From Gammaproteobacteria bacterium (GTDB taxonomy: Bacteria; Pseudomonadota; Gammaproteobacteria; Pseudomonadales; Alcanivoracaceae), in the NCBI GenBank assembly GCA_018067045.1, contig JAGPVL010000038.1, positions 1 through 64,000 on the forward strand: a stretch of 64,000 nt of DNA, given 5' to 3'. The first letter of the stretch is position 1; each line of letters starts with the position of its first letter. A program made the translations under genes and the position numbers. The notes below the pieces were generated by a model. That model saw nothing but the letters and a program-made list of their open reading frames with translations. It ran no database searches and was not told where the DNA came from. Below are positions 35,283 through 44,956 of the stretch, one piece after another.

Positions 35283-36795
35283 GGCGTTGCTCCGAGTCGG
35301 ATTGAAGATGGTCGTGCTTGCTACGCCAGAGTTTGAGCGTTGCAGGGGCGCACAGCAACAACGATAGCAACCAAATTGGCCAGCCACCGGTATGCATATA
35401 CGGCGTTGCTCCGCTCACGGGAACGACGCTGCTTTGTAGTAAGGTGCGCTCAAACTGTGGTGCGCGGGCGTGTACTTGGCCGAGTGGATTGATTACCGCG
35501 GTCACGCCGTTATTGGTGCCACGAATAAACCAGCGACCTGTTTCTAGCGCGCGCATCCGTGTCATCTGGAAGTGTTGTAACGGCCCGTTGGACGTGCCGA
35601 ACCAGGCATCGTTGCTGACGGTCAGCAGCAGGTCGGCGCCGTGGCTGCGGCGAGCAACCAATTCCGGATAAAGCGCTTCGTAGCAAATCAGCGGCGAAAT
35701 GATCATGCCTGCGGCGGCGAGATTGTCTTGTGTTGGCGAGCCGCGGGTGAAGCTCGACATCGGTAAATCGAGGAACGGGATAATGCCGCGCAGCAGATCT
35801 TGCATCGGCACGTACTCGCCAAAGGGCACTAGTTTTTGTTTGTGGTAGATGCCCTGACCGCCGCTCAGCACAGCAATGCTGTTGTGGTATTGGTAACCGC
35901 GCATCAAATTAACGCGCCACGGCACGCCACTGACGAGCGAACCACCTTGCTCGGCAACCAATTTACCCTGCTCCTGCAAGAACGGCAGTGCATCTTGATA
36001 AAACTCCGTAATTGCCGCTTCCGGCCAAAGCACTAGCGCAGGCTGTGTGACCTGGGTGGTGAGATCCGCGTAAATATCTTGGGTCGCTTTTTGTTGTGTG
36101 GTTAGCCACTTAATGTCTTGGGGAATGTTGCCCTGCAATAACGCCACGGGTATTGGCGTCTCCGTTTTCGCATGCACCCATAAGGTTGGGTTGATGGGAA
36201 TGGCGATGAGCCAGCTAGCGGCGGCAACGAAGGCGATTGGCAGCGCCGATCGCCACTGCGTTTTGCGGCGCTGAATAGAAATCAGCACGGCGTAGAGAGC
36301 AAGGCCGGTGACGACGGTGGTCAGCGAAACTAGCCAGATGCCACCAACCGCCGCGAGGCCGGCGAGCGGCGTGTCGATCATGGCGTAACCGGGGTACAAC
36401 CACGGGAAGCCGGTGAGTAACCAACTTCGCACCCAATCAAGTAGCAACCATAGGCCGGCGAAGGCAAAGAGTGAGTGAGGGAGTCGGGCGCTAAGCCAGC
36501 CGAGCGCGGCGAAGAAAAGCGCTAACACTGTGCAAAATAATCCCGTTAGCAGCACTGCGAGCCACGCATCGGTATAGCCATAGGTATGCACGCTGACGTA
36601 TAGCCAGCTCACCCCATAACCAAATAGTGCGAGGCCGTAGATTAAACCGGTAAGTGCGGCGGATCTCGGTGTGCTATCACGTAAGCTCCAGAAAAACAGC
36701 GCGATGCTGACTGGAACGAGCGGCCAGATATCATACGGGGCGAACCCAAGGGGATACATTAAGCCGGCAAATAGGGCGGTCAGTCGCTTTTGCAT
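35275..36795 (-). CDS. lnt: Apolipoprotein N-acyltransferase
   Basis: Lnt adds the third acyl chain to lipoproteins in the inner membrane. The 506-residue protein has about six N-terminal membrane helices and a nitrilase-like periplasmic domain with the catalytic triad: Glu in LVLWPEAAI, Lys in YHKQKLVPFGEYVP and Cys in ISPLICYEALYP. A final membrane helix follows. In most gammaproteobacteria lnt is directly next to corC. Here two unusual membrane protein genes (36918-39828) intervene. Confidence 0.96.
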   Translation of the reverse strand: MQKRLTALFAGLMYPLGFAPYDIWPLVPVSIALFFWSLRDSTPRSAALTGLIYGLALFGYGVSWLYVSVHTYGYTDAWLAVLLTGLFCTVLALFFAALGWLSARLPHSLFAFAGLWLLLDWVRSWLLTGFPWLYPGYAMIDTPLAGLAAVGGIWLVSLTTVVTGLALYAVLISIQRRKTQWRSALPIAFVAAASWLIAIPINPTLWVHAKTETPIPVALLQGNIPQDIKWLTTQQKATQDIYADLTTQVTQPALVLWPEAAITEFYQDALPFLQEQGKLVAEQGGSLVSGVPWRVNLMRGYQYHNSIAVLSGGQGIYHKQKLVPFGEYVPMQDLLRGIIPFLDLPMSSFTRGSPTQDNLAAAGMIISPLICYEALYPELVARRSHGADLLLTVSNDAWFGTSNGPLQHFQMTRMRALETGRWFIRGTNNGVTAVINPLGQVHARAPQFERTLLQSSVVPVSGATPYMHTGGWPIWLLSLLLCAPATLKLWRSKHDHLQSDSEQRHE

Positions 36796-36917
36796 TGAGA
36801 AAAAGTGCCTTTTGCTTTAGTTATAAAGAGCTATTAAGTGCCAGCTGAGATAGCCCTTAGGGATGCTCTGAGAGAAAGCCCTTTGAGACAGCGTTGGCGA
36901 AGCTGCGGAGAAGAATA

Positions 36918-38345
36918 ATGAAACATACCTGTAAGTACCATCCGGTAGAGAGCTCAAGTTGGTATTGCAGTGAAGACGGCATTCACTTTTGCGATGAATG
37001 CGTTTCATCAAATGATACTGGGGAAGGCACTCGGGCGCGTTGTTTCTTGTGCAATAAACTCCTGCAGCAAGAAACCGGCCGGCAGTCTTCTAAGGGGCCA
37101 TTTTGGATGTCGCTTTCCCATTTTATTCGTTATCCGGTCAATAAAGAGTTGATGCTGGTAGCGGCTGCCTGCGCCTTGCTGACAGCCGTGCTGCCGATAG
37201 GTTGGGTTGGCGTTGGCATCGCGGTGGCGCTGGGTTTGCCGCTAGGCGTGTTGGGTATGGCCGTTTTCGAACAAAGTACTGGCGGGAAAATGCGTCCGCC
37301 GGGTTATCGGGTGCTGTCTAATAACGAGTTTTATAGCGTTGGCGTCCAACAATGGCTGTTGTTTGCCGGGGCGTTAGTGGCGCTAGGCTTTTGTTTTTTG
37401 ACTATGGGCATGATTAAGGGCGCCGGTATTGCGCTGCTGGCGTGGATGTTGATTCCGATTCTACTTATTCAAACGGCAATCGATGGAAGCATTATTACCG
37501 TACTGGTGGCGCCGCAGCGCTTCCTGTCTTCGGCATTTACGATTGGGCTCGACTATTTTCTGGCGGCGTTATTATCGTTTGCGGCGTTTATTGGTGTTTC
37601 GTTGGCGGCGAGTATTGTCTATGACTTGTTGCCGCAATTTATTTCGTTGCCCGTTTCTGCGCTTGCCGCAGGCTGGTTTTTCTTGATGTTGTCGCACTTG
37701 CTGGGTTACTTGGTGTGCCAGAATCAGGAGCAGCTGGACTATACCTCGTCGGCAATTGATGGCGAGGAGAGCAAACGGTTACGGCGTGCGAAGCGCCCCG
37801 AAGAGGAGCGAAAAATATCGGCTTGGCTTCGTGAGGGTCGTTTCGACAAGGTGGTGTCGCTGTATAAAATGAAACTCGAGAAGCAATCGGGTTCGTTGGC
37901 ATTTAATGATCAGTATGAGCGCGTGTTGTCGACGCTAGGAAGAAACGATGCTTTGCTAGAGCACGGTACGGCTTATTTGGAAATACTGATGGCCAATGAG
38001 CAAGAGTACCGTGCAGTAGAAATGTTGAAGCGCTATCGCGCTTTGGACCCCGCGTTCCGTCCGGCCTCAGCGGCAATCACTTGGAGTGTGGCGCAGCTAC
38101 TTGTAGAAAACGGACAATCGAAGGTTGCGTTGAATATGCTAATGGATCTGCATAAGCGCGCGCCCACATGGCCGGGTCTGGCCGAAGCTTATTTGTTTGT
38201 GGCGCGGTTATTAAAAACGGAATTCAAGCACGTTGCTAAAGCAGAGCAGTATGTGCGTTTCGTTGAATCGCGTTTCCGTGATCCGCAAACGCAATCGCTG
38301 GCGTTAGCGTTTCGTGAAGAGAACGATATGGTGAAGGCGCCGTAG
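36918..38345 (+). CDS. Membrane protein with B-box-like zinc domain and TPR-like tail
   Basis: I do not recognise a named family. The 475-residue protein starts with a Cys/His-rich module: C5-x2-H8, C17, C25-x2-C28 and C42-x2-C45, similar to B-box zinc binding sites. Four to six membrane helices follow (about 65-265). A soluble helical part (about 290-475) has TPR-like repeats (REGRFDKVVSLYKMKLEKQ, NEQEYRAVEMLKRYRALDP, SKVALNMLMDLHKRAP). The ATG at 36918 follows GCGGAGAAGAATA. It ends 16 bases from the opposing rhomboid-like gene. An assembly or protein-interaction role is inferred. Confidence 0.72.
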   Translation: MKHTCKYHPVESSSWYCSEDGIHFCDECVSSNDTGEGTRARCFLCNKLLQQETGRQSSKGPFWMSLSHFIRYPVNKELMLVAAACALLTAVLPIGWVGVGIAVALGLPLGVLGMAVFEQSTGGKMRPPGYRVLSNNEFYSVGVQQWLLFAGALVALGFCFLTMGMIKGAGIALLAWMLIPILLIQTAIDGSIITVLVAPQRFLSSAFTIGLDYFLAALLSFAAFIGVSLAASIVYDLLPQFISLPVSALAAGWFFLMLSHLLGYLVCQNQEQLDYTSSAIDGEESKRLRRAKRPEEERKISAWLREGRFDKVVSLYKMKLEKQSGSLAFNDQYERVLSTLGRNDALLEHGTAYLEILMANEQEYRAVEMLKRYRALDPAFRPASAAITWSVAQLLVENGQSKVALNMLMDLHKRAPTWPGLAEAYLFVARLLKTEFKHVAKAEQYVRFVESRFRDPQTQSLALAFREENDMVKAP

Positions 38346-38361
38346 GCCTGTTGCGCTAATG

Positions 38362-39828
38362 CTATTGGCGGGCTTGTATATTTTCCGCCATGGATGCCAT
38401 TTTTGCGGCCTTGTTGTCGTTGTTTTGACGGCCAAAAGCTTGGCTTAAGCTGGTTAACGCATTTTCAAATAGAGTGCTTTTTACTTTCTGTTGTTGTAAC
38501 GATAGGGCGATTTCTTCAGCCTCTTTGACTTCATTGAGACGCGCGAAGCGAATAATAAGGTGCACAGCAATATCTTCCGGCAGCTCCTCAAGGTCGCCTA
38601 ACTTCTTCCGATAATCCCGATAGATTGCTAGCTGTTGGCGGGACTCGCCGTCATCCGCAACCGGTGCAGACAGTGTTCTTTCCGCAGTTACTCGGAAGGT
38701 ATCTGTTTGTGGTGTTATTTTTTGAATGTGATAAAGGCCGGAGAGCGCCGAGAAGTTGTCGGGGTGCAATGTCAATGCATTCAAGAATGCGGTTTCAGCA
38801 TCGCGAAACGCCAGTGCCGACATAGATGTCCAGGCGGAGGTGAGTTGAAGTTTTAGCTGACGCTCTTTGCGTGACTGTTCGTCTGCGGCATCAGTATTGA
38901 CATCCTCTTCGCCAACAGTGCTTGGCCGTGCCAGCTGCACTAGCGCGGCGCCAGCGATCAATCCGGCCAGTTGTGCGACCCAGGTGTGCTCAGCTGAACT
39001 GCCGCCATAAAATTCATACAGAGGCAAAATAAACCAGAGTGGTGCCAGTATCGCGGCGGGCAAGGCAATGCGTTGAAAGGCTTTATTTTTCGGATGGAAA
39101 TAAATGAAGTCGATTTTTTTGAGCGCGAATAAACCGAGATACATACCGATGGCGGATGAGGTGAGCGCGGTGGCGCCAATCAGTGATGTATAGGCTGACG
39201 GAACGATAGCCACATAACTGAGCGCCGCCACGACGCCACTGCCAAGCCAAAGTGACGCCATGCGGATGTTGCCGATGGTGCCTTCGAGCGCCCAAGCGAA
39301 CGGCACTAATACTAGTAGCGCCACTAGCCATTGCAGTATGGACTCGTGTAAGAAGTGCCACGTTAGATAGGTAGAAGGGCGTGGTGATTGGGGGTTCAGG
39401 CCGAAGCGCACACTCGGCAGTTGCCCAGCGCGTTCGGCAAACTGGCGGCGGGTTTCTTCCCATTTGAGGCGTTGGTCTGAATTCCAGTACTGGTCACCGC
39501 GAATACGGTTTTCTCGCTCAAAAGACGGATCAAACGCCATTGCTCTAAATACGGTGAGGGCGTCGTTATTATTTTTGGCCGTTTCGAGTGTGGTGGACTT
39601 TGCCGACTGGCCACTGATGCGCAGCCAAGAAATGTAGTTTTCCCACTCGAGTTCAAATAAACCGCTTTGCTGATACCAGTTTGCGAGAGCGATTTGGTCA
39701 CTACGTTCATCTTTTTGATAGATCAGAAAGATGGCGAGGTACGCCAGAAAAATAGTGAGGCAAAACAAAGGCAGTGATTTTATCACTGCCTTTTTATCTT
39801 CAAGGGTGCTTTCTGGCATTGGTAGCAT
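38362..39828 (-). CDS. Rhomboid-like membrane protein with degenerate active site and helical tail
   Basis: The 488-residue protein has an N-terminal membrane helix (about 17-37), a polar region with a FDP...WEETRRQF stretch, and a rhomboid-like six-helix core (about 155-300). The HFLHESILQWLV and ALEGTIGNIR segments correspond to the rhomboid L1/TM2 area. The GxSG motif reads LTSS (222-225), and the TM6 catalytic His of AHLGG is Gln in AQLAG (285-289), so it is probably not a protease. Residues 310-488 are helical with a TPR-like TAFLNALTLHPDNFSALSG. It starts at ATG behind GGGGAACTCAC and faces the B-box gene. Confidence 0.72.
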   Translation of the reverse strand: MLPMPESTLEDKKAVIKSLPLFCLTIFLAYLAIFLIYQKDERSDQIALANWYQQSGLFELEWENYISWLRISGQSAKSTTLETAKNNNDALTVFRAMAFDPSFERENRIRGDQYWNSDQRLKWEETRRQFAERAGQLPSVRFGLNPQSPRPSTYLTWHFLHESILQWLVALLVLVPFAWALEGTIGNIRMASLWLGSGVVAALSYVAIVPSAYTSLIGATALTSSAIGMYLGLFALKKIDFIYFHPKNKAFQRIALPAAILAPLWFILPLYEFYGGSSAEHTWVAQLAGLIAGAALVQLARPSTVGEEDVNTDAADEQSRKERQLKLQLTSAWTSMSALAFRDAETAFLNALTLHPDNFSALSGLYHIQKITPQTDTFRVTAERTLSAPVADDGESRQQLAIYRDYRKKLGDLEELPEDIAVHLIIRFARLNEVKEAEEIALSLQQQKVKSTLFENALTSLSQAFGRQNNDNKAAKMASMAENIQARQ

Positions 39829-39883
39829 GTGAGTTCCCCTGATTATTTTTGTTGTATGGTTTGCCCAGCGAGGAGGTTGTCGA

Positions 39884-40762
39884 TTAGACCATCTCGCTGT
39901 CGGTGGCGGCCTCGCTTTCTTCTGTTGCAGGCGAGACGCGTAGTAATCTTACTGTTCTGCCATCTGAGCTGAGTACTGTAAAGCAAAATCCGCCAAACGT
40001 GACGGACTCGTCTCTGGCAGGTAGGCGGCCAAAGCGTTGCAAGACAAGGCCGCCAATGGTGTCAAATTCATCATCACTGAGTTCGCTGCCAAAGTGTTGA
40101 TTGAATTCTTCCACGGGCGTTAGTGCTTTGATGGTGAACTCGTCGTTGCCGAGGTCTTTAATGAGATAATCGTCATCGACGTCGTGCTCGTCGTCGATCT
40201 CGCCAACAATTTGCTCGAGCACATCTTCAATAGTGATCAGTCCCGCGATGCCGCCATATTCGTTCACTACGACGGCCATGTGGTTGCGGCTGGCGCGGAA
40301 GTCCCGCAGCAGCGAGTCGAGACGTTTCGATTCAGGAATCACCAGCGCGGTGCGCAGCAGGTCTTTAATGACAAAGCGCTCCATCTTTGCCGGCTCGAGA
40401 ATCAGGGGGAGCAGGTCTTTGGCTAGGAGCACGCCAATAATTTCGTCGGGATCGTCGCCGAGTACTGGGAAGCGTGAGTGAGCGCACTCGATAATGGTGG
40501 GCAGGAATTCTTTCGGTGTGCTACTGGCGCGAATAGCGATCATTTGCGAACGCGGAATCATCACGTCACGGGCCTGCATTTGTGCAACTTGTAGGCCGCC
40601 CTCGATAATGCCGTGGGTTGCGTGGTCAATTACGTCGCGCTCCTTTAAGGAACGAATCAACTCTTTAAGTTCTTCTCTTGAGGTTGGCCCGCTAGAGAAA
40701 AATTGATTGATCCGTTCCAGCCAACTTCGGCTGTTGCCGTTGTCGGTTATATCTTCCTGCAT
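39884..40762 (-). CDS. corC: CorC/YbeX family magnesium/cobalt transport protein
   Basis: The 292-residue cytoplasmic protein has two CBS domains (about 65-190; starting with [16 protein letters not shown] and ending [19 protein letters not shown]) and a C-terminal CorC/HlyC domain ([21 protein letters not shown]). CorC is linked to Mg/Co efflux with CorA. The ATG overlaps the end of ybeY by 16 bases, so translation is coupled. The neighbours miaB, ybeZ and ybeY are in their standard order. Confidence 0.94.
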   Translation of the reverse strand: MQEDITDNGNSRSWLERINQFFSSGPTSREELKELIRSLKERDVIDHATHGIIEGGLQVAQMQARDVMIPRSQMIAIRASSTPKEFLPTIIECAHSRFPVLGDDPDEIIGVLLAKDLLPLILEPAKMERFVIKDLLRTALVIPESKRLDSLLRDFRASRNHMAVVVNEYGGIAGLITIEDVLEQIVGEIDDEHDVDDDYLIKDLGNDEFTIKALTPVEEFNQHFGSELSDDEFDTIGGLVLQRFGRLPARDESVTFGGFCFTVLSSDGRTVRLLRVSPATEESEAATDSEMV

Positions 40763-41280
40763 GATGACTCCTGTGTGGGCGTTGGCCCGATTTCTATATA
40801 AGGATTGGCGTAATCCAATCCGGCAAGCAATTCAATTTCGAGCGATTCCATCATTTCGGCATCGCCGTCGTCGATATGGTCGTAGCCAAGCAGATGCAGG
40901 ACCCCATGAATAATCATATGGGCCCAATGAGCGTCTGCGTCTTTGTGCTGTTGTTGCGCTTCGCGCCGTACAACCGCCGCGCAGATGGCGAGATCGCCCA
41001 GCATAGGCGGAAGCGCCTCTGCGGGTAAGCCTTCTGGCATTTCAAAGGGGAAAGACAGCACATTAGTGGGCTTATCTTTGCCGCGGTATTCGCTGTTGAG
41101 CGCTTGGCTTTCGGCTTCATCGACGAGGCGGATAGTCAGCGCGGCGTCATTGGCGACCCGTGGCGGCGACGCTGTACTGCGCGCGTTGACGGCGAGTAGG
41201 GCTTGCGTTGCCCAGTCAGTTAATTGTGCCGCGCTCGGCACCTCGCTATCTGCACAGGCGATTTGAATATCAATCTGCAT
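40747..41280 (-). CDS. ybeY: Endoribonuclease YbeY
   Basis: YbeY is a zinc-dependent rRNA maturation and quality-control endoribonuclease. The [11 protein letters not shown] motif near residue 125 gives the three zinc-binding His residues. [29 protein letters not shown] is the conserved central segment (pieces at about 60-90). The ATG at 41280 gives 177 residues and lies 13 bases past the ybeZ stop. A longer frame to 41382 would overlap ybeZ heavily. The N-terminus matches the family from [13 protein letters not shown]. Confidence 0.94.
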   Translation of the reverse strand: MQIDIQIACADSEVPSAAQLTDWATQALLAVNARSTASPPRVANDAALTIRLVDEAESQALNSEYRGKDKPTNVLSFPFEMPEGLPAEALPPMLGDLAICAAVVRREAQQQHKDADAHWAHMIIHGVLHLLGYDHIDDGDAEMMESLEIELLAGLDYANPYIEIGPTPTQESSCRKI

Positions 41281-41293
41281 CTCGCTCAGGGCG

Positions 41294-42295
41294 CTACTTG
41301 TCGGCGTGGTCGGCTTCATACTTCTCGTAGGCCTCGACGATGCGTTGCACCAGTGGATGGCGAACAACGTCGCTGCTATCAAAGTGAGTGATGCCGATTT
41401 GTGTTTCGTCTTTGAGTACTTCAGCGGCGTGCATCAGGCCAGATTTCATGTGCCGGGGCAGGTCAACCTGCGTGACGTCGCCGGTGATAACCGCTTTCGA
41501 GCCGAAGCCTAGGCGTGTTAGAAACATTTTCATCTGCTCGACCGTGGTGTTCTGCCCTTCGTCGAGAATCACGAAGCTGTTATTCAGCGTGCGACCGCGC
41601 ATATAGGCCAGTGGCGCGACTTCAATGACCAGCCGCTCCATCATCTTGCTGACTTTTTCGAAGCCCAGCATTTCGTAAAGAGCGTCGTAGAGCGGGCGCA
41701 AGTAAGGGTCAATTTTTTCGGTTAAGTCGCCGGGCAGAAAGCCCAGCTTTTCGCCGGCTTCGACCGCGGGGCGTACCAGCATAATGCGTTGTACTTCGTT
41801 ACGCTCAAGCGCATCAACCGCGCAGGCAACCGCTAACCATGTTTTGCCGGTACCGGCTGGGCCGATGCCAAAGTTGATGTCGTGTCGACGGACTTTACGA
41901 ACATAGTCGCGCTGGTGCTCGCCGCGTGGGCGAATACGATGACGACCGGTGCGGATGACGATCTCGTCTTGGGGGAATTCGACCGTGTTATTGCCGGCAG
42001 CAGTCGCATTGTTGGTATTGAAACCCGACTCGCGCAGCTGCAAATGGACTAACTCAGGGGTGATGTCCGTGCCGTCACCGGTTTGTTGATACAGCGCGTT
42101 GATCACAAGACTGCCGGCTTTTACAGCAGGGCGGCTACCCGACAAATTAAACTCGTTGCCGCGATTGAGAATCTCAATACCAAGGCGTCCGGAGATCTGC
42201 GTGAGGTGTTCGTCCAGCTTGCCACACAGGCTGGCCAAGCGGCGAGCATCGTATGGCTCCAAGTGAAGCTGCTGTGAGGCGAGTGATGCGTTCAA
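41294..42295 (-). CDS. ybeZ: PhoH-like ATPase YbeZ
   Basis: The 333-residue protein is a PhoH-domain ATPase, with an N-terminal KH-like region and Walker [15 protein letters not shown], then [20 protein letters not shown] as Walker B. It works with YbeY in rRNA processing. The family N-terminus ([23 protein letters not shown]) places the start at TTG 42295. The ribosome-binding site is weak. It sits between miaB and ybeY, as is usual. Confidence 0.95.
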   Translation of the reverse strand: MNASLASQQLHLEPYDARRLASLCGKLDEHLTQISGRLGIEILNRGNEFNLSGSRPAVKAGSLVINALYQQTGDGTDITPELVHLQLRESGFNTNNATAAGNNTVEFPQDEIVIRTGRHRIRPRGEHQRDYVRKVRRHDINFGIGPAGTGKTWLAVACAVDALERNEVQRIMLVRPAVEAGEKLGFLPGDLTEKIDPYLRPLYDALYEMLGFEKVSKMMERLVIEVAPLAYMRGRTLNNSFVILDEGQNTTVEQMKMFLTRLGFGSKAVITGDVTQVDLPRHMKSGLMHAAEVLKDETQIGITHFDSSDVVRHPLVQRIVEAYEKYEADHADK

Positions 42296-42433
42296 GTTGG
42301 TGACGAAACCCCTGCTAAGAGAAAGATAAGTTCAGGATAAACTGAATAAAGCGTCGCTGAAAGCGCCCATCAACTATGCCGTCATTACACGGATGTTGGT
42401 GGGCACTTACTGCCGTGAAATAGCCTCGCGTTG

Positions 42434-43783
42434 CTACTCCGATAGAGAGGCATCGGTGCCTTGTAAGGAGTTTGCAAAGGCGGTGCCGATGGTGACATCA
42501 ACGAATTTTCCGATCAGGCTAAGGTCGTCACAGGAGAAATTAACCACGCGATTATTTTCCGTGCGCCCTTTTAGCTGCCCAGGGTCTTTCTTCGAGATGC
42601 CATCAACCAGCAAGCGCTGACGGGTGCCAACCATCTTGCGGCTGATCTCCATCGAGTTTTGCTGAATACGCTGTTGCAACAACGCCAAGCGCTGCTTTTT
42701 GACGTCCATGGGTACGTCATCAGGCAGGTCTGCGGCAGGGGTACCGGGACGGGCGCTATAGATAAAGCTGAAGCTGTGGTCGAAGCCGATATCGGCGATT
42801 AAATTCATGGTTGCTTCGAAGTCCGCGTCGGTTTCGCCTGGGAAGCCAATGATAAAGTCGGAGCTAAACGAGATGTCGGGGCGTAACGCTTTGAGACGGC
42901 GCAGTTTTGATTTGTACTCAATCGCCGTGTGGCCGCGTTTCATCATTGCCAGAATGCGGTCTGAACCCGATTGCACCGGCAGATGTAGATGGCTGACCAG
43001 TTCTGGCACTTCCGCGTAAACATCAATTAACGCATCGGTGAACTCAACTGGATGGCTGGTGGTATAGCGAATACGGTCTATCCCGTCGATGGTGCGAATC
43101 ATCAGCAGCAGTTCGGCCAAGTCGATCTGTGCGCTGCTGCCATCGCCATTATCATAATGACCGCGGTAAGCATTGACGTTCTGGCCAAGCAAGTTCACTT
43201 CACGCACGCCTTGACCGGCGAGGTGGCGAATTTCTGCCAGCACCGGTTCGACCGGGCGGCTGACTTCCTCGCCACGGGTATAGGGCACCACGCAGAAAGA
43301 GCAGTATTTAGAGCAGCCTTCCATAATTGATACGAACGCGGTTGGGCCGTCGACAGTCGGCTCCGGTAGCAGATCGAATTTTTCGATTTCGGGGAAGCTA
43401 ATATCGATTGCTAAGCCCCTCTTTTGGCGCGCCTGAGTAATCAAAGCGGGCAACCGGTGCAGGGTTTGCGGGCCAAAGATGACGTCGACATGGGGCGCAC
43501 GGTGGCGAATTGCCTCACCTTCTTGGCTTGCTACGCAGCCGCCGACGCCGATAATAAGCGCTGGGTTCTTGTCTTTGAGCTTTTTCCAGCGACCGAGCTG
43601 ATGGAAGACCTTCTCTTGCGCCTTTTCGCGGATAGAGCAGGTGTTGAGCAGGATGACGTCGGCCTGATCGGCATCGTCAGTTTCTGTCAGGCCATGGCTG
43701 GCCTCCAGTAGGTCACGCATACGGGACGAGTCATACTCGTTCATTTGGCAGCCGTGGGTCTGGATAAAAAGCTTGGAAGCCAT
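42434..43783 (-). CDS. miaB: tRNA-2-methylthio-N6-dimethylallyladenosine synthase
   Basis: MiaB is a radical-SAM methylthiotransferase acting on A37 of tRNAs. The 449-residue protein has the N-terminal cluster cysteines ([22 protein letters not shown] and [11 protein letters not shown]), the radical-SAM CSKYCSFC, and a C-terminal TRAM domain (about 375-440). The ATG at 43783 matches the family N-terminus. A GTG at 43795 would add four residues, without a ribosome-binding site. It heads the miaB-ybeZ-ybeY-corC run and is divergent from the SCO1 gene. Confidence 0.96.
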   Translation of the reverse strand: MASKLFIQTHGCQMNEYDSSRMRDLLEASHGLTETDDADQADVILLNTCSIREKAQEKVFHQLGRWKKLKDKNPALIIGVGGCVASQEGEAIRHRAPHVDVIFGPQTLHRLPALITQARQKRGLAIDISFPEIEKFDLLPEPTVDGPTAFVSIMEGCSKYCSFCVVPYTRGEEVSRPVEPVLAEIRHLAGQGVREVNLLGQNVNAYRGHYDNGDGSSAQIDLAELLLMIRTIDGIDRIRYTTSHPVEFTDALIDVYAEVPELVSHLHLPVQSGSDRILAMMKRGHTAIEYKSKLRRLKALRPDISFSSDFIIGFPGETDADFEATMNLIADIGFDHSFSFIYSARPGTPAADLPDDVPMDVKKQRLALLQQRIQQNSMEISRKMVGTRQRLLVDGISKKDPGQLKGRTENNRVVNFSCDDLSLIGKFVDVTIGTAFANSLQGTDASLSE

Positions 43784-43881
43784 GGTTTGGGTCACTAGGG
43801 TTGCTACAAAAGGGGCGGCATTATAGCGCCGCCTTGTTCGCTCTGCGACCGTTGTCCGTTACCGACTATCAGGAGATTAGA

Positions 43882-44478
43882 ATGCATTGGGTGAGAAATG
43901 GCGCAATTGCGCTTGTTTTGGTGGTTGTAGCGGCAGTTCTCTGGTTGGGATTACAGCCTTCGGCGCCGTTGTTACCGATTAACGACCGTCTCGGTGGGGC
44001 GATTACCCTGACAGACCAGCATGGCGAGTCGTTTAACACCGCCGCGCTGCAGGGCAAGGTGCAATTGTTGTTTTTTGGCTATACCCACTGCCCCGATATC
44101 TGTCCAGCGACGCTGGCGCGGGTGACGCAAGCATGGCGGCGGTTGCGCGAGGCGGGGCACGGCGATGAGACCGCGGTGGTGTTCGTGACGTTTGATCCGC
44201 AGCGAGACACGGCAGAGGTGCTGAAACGGTATTTGCAGTTTTTTGATGAAAATATCGTTGGGTTAACCGGCAGCGAAGAAGAGATTCGCTTGGCGGCGGA
44301 AAAATATGGTGTGGTGTTTTTGCCAGATGAGAGCGTTGACGAAAAGGGCAAGGTAAAGCGCCTTTATGCGCACAGTGATTTTATTTATTTGCTCGACAGG
44401 TTGGGCCGCGTACGCAAATTGTACCCGTCTGATGGTGACATAGAGGAGATGGTGGAAGATGCCAAATCATTATTATAA
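43882..44478 (+). CDS. SCO1/SenC family copper chaperone
   Basis: SCO proteins deliver copper to the CuA site of cytochrome oxidase and have a thioredoxin fold. The 198-residue protein has a membrane anchor (about 7-24), the copper motif CPDIC in YTHCPDICPATLARV and the distal His in YAHSDFIYLLDRLG. Spacing fits the family. The ATG at 43882 follows AGGAG with 6-base spacing. It is the first gene of the SCO-PCuAC-EEP operon and is separated from miaB by about 100 bases, so that interval carries a divergent promoter. Confidence 0.94.
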   Translation: MHWVRNGAIALVLVVVAAVLWLGLQPSAPLLPINDRLGGAITLTDQHGESFNTAALQGKVQLLFFGYTHCPDICPATLARVTQAWRRLREAGHGDETAVVFVTFDPQRDTAEVLKRYLQFFDENIVGLTGSEEEIRLAAEKYGVVFLPDESVDEKGKVKRLYAHSDFIYLLDRLGRVRKLYPSDGDIEEMVEDAKSLL

Positions 44479-44500
44479 GAATCATGCGGGTGTAAGAAAA

Positions 44501-44956
44501 ATGAAATCTGGCGTGTTTTCTTTTGCGTTTGTGGCGTGTTCTTTCTTGGCGTTGGTATCAGTGAGCGGCTGTTCTGAATCGGAAAAAAGTATTGAGATAA
44601 GCGACGCTTGGGTAAGGGCTGTTCCACCGGTGTCGACCACGACAGCGGCTTATCTGACCTTGACTAATCGTACCGATACTGAGGTGGTGCTGCTCGGCGC
44701 TCAGGTGGATTTCGCTTCTGACGTAGAGCTTCATGATATGTCGATGAATGCCGAGGGTATGCGCAGCATGAAACATATTGAGTCGCTGCCGTTGGCGCCA
44801 GGGGAATCAGTGACGCTGGCGCCGGGTGGCATACATGTCATGTTGTTTGGTTTAACCGATGTGCCGGCAGAAGGCGAGACGGTTAGCGTGTGTTTGCGCT
44901 TTGCCGAGGCGCCGCCGCATTGTGAAATGTTTCCCGTACTGCGTGAAGCACCTTGA
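44501..44956 (+). CDS. PCu(A)C family periplasmic copper chaperone (lipoprotein)
   Basis: The 151-residue product has a lipoprotein signal peptide with lipobox VSVSGCS and a PCu(A)C domain: the copper ligands are arranged as LHDMSMNAEGMRSM and, 20-odd residues later, GIHVMLFGL, giving the H(M)...M...H-x-M pattern. It delivers Cu(I) to cytochrome oxidase together with SCO. I prefer the ATG at 44501, which gives a 23-residue signal. An in-frame ATG at 44459 has AGGAG upstream but overlaps the SCO gene and adds a long polar N-region. Its stop overlaps the next start as TGATG. Confidence 0.9.
   Translation: MKSGVFSFAFVACSFLALVSVSGCSESEKSIEISDAWVRAVPPVSTTTAAYLTLTNRTDTEVVLLGAQVDFASDVELHDMSMNAEGMRSMKHIESLPLAPGESVTLAPGGIHVMLFGLTDVPAEGETVSVCLRFAEAPPHCEMFPVLREAP

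Noticed and set aside
38362-39828. Active rhomboid protease
   Set aside because: The GxSG and TM6 His motifs are both altered, so a functional protease call is not supported. It is listed as rhomboid-like only.
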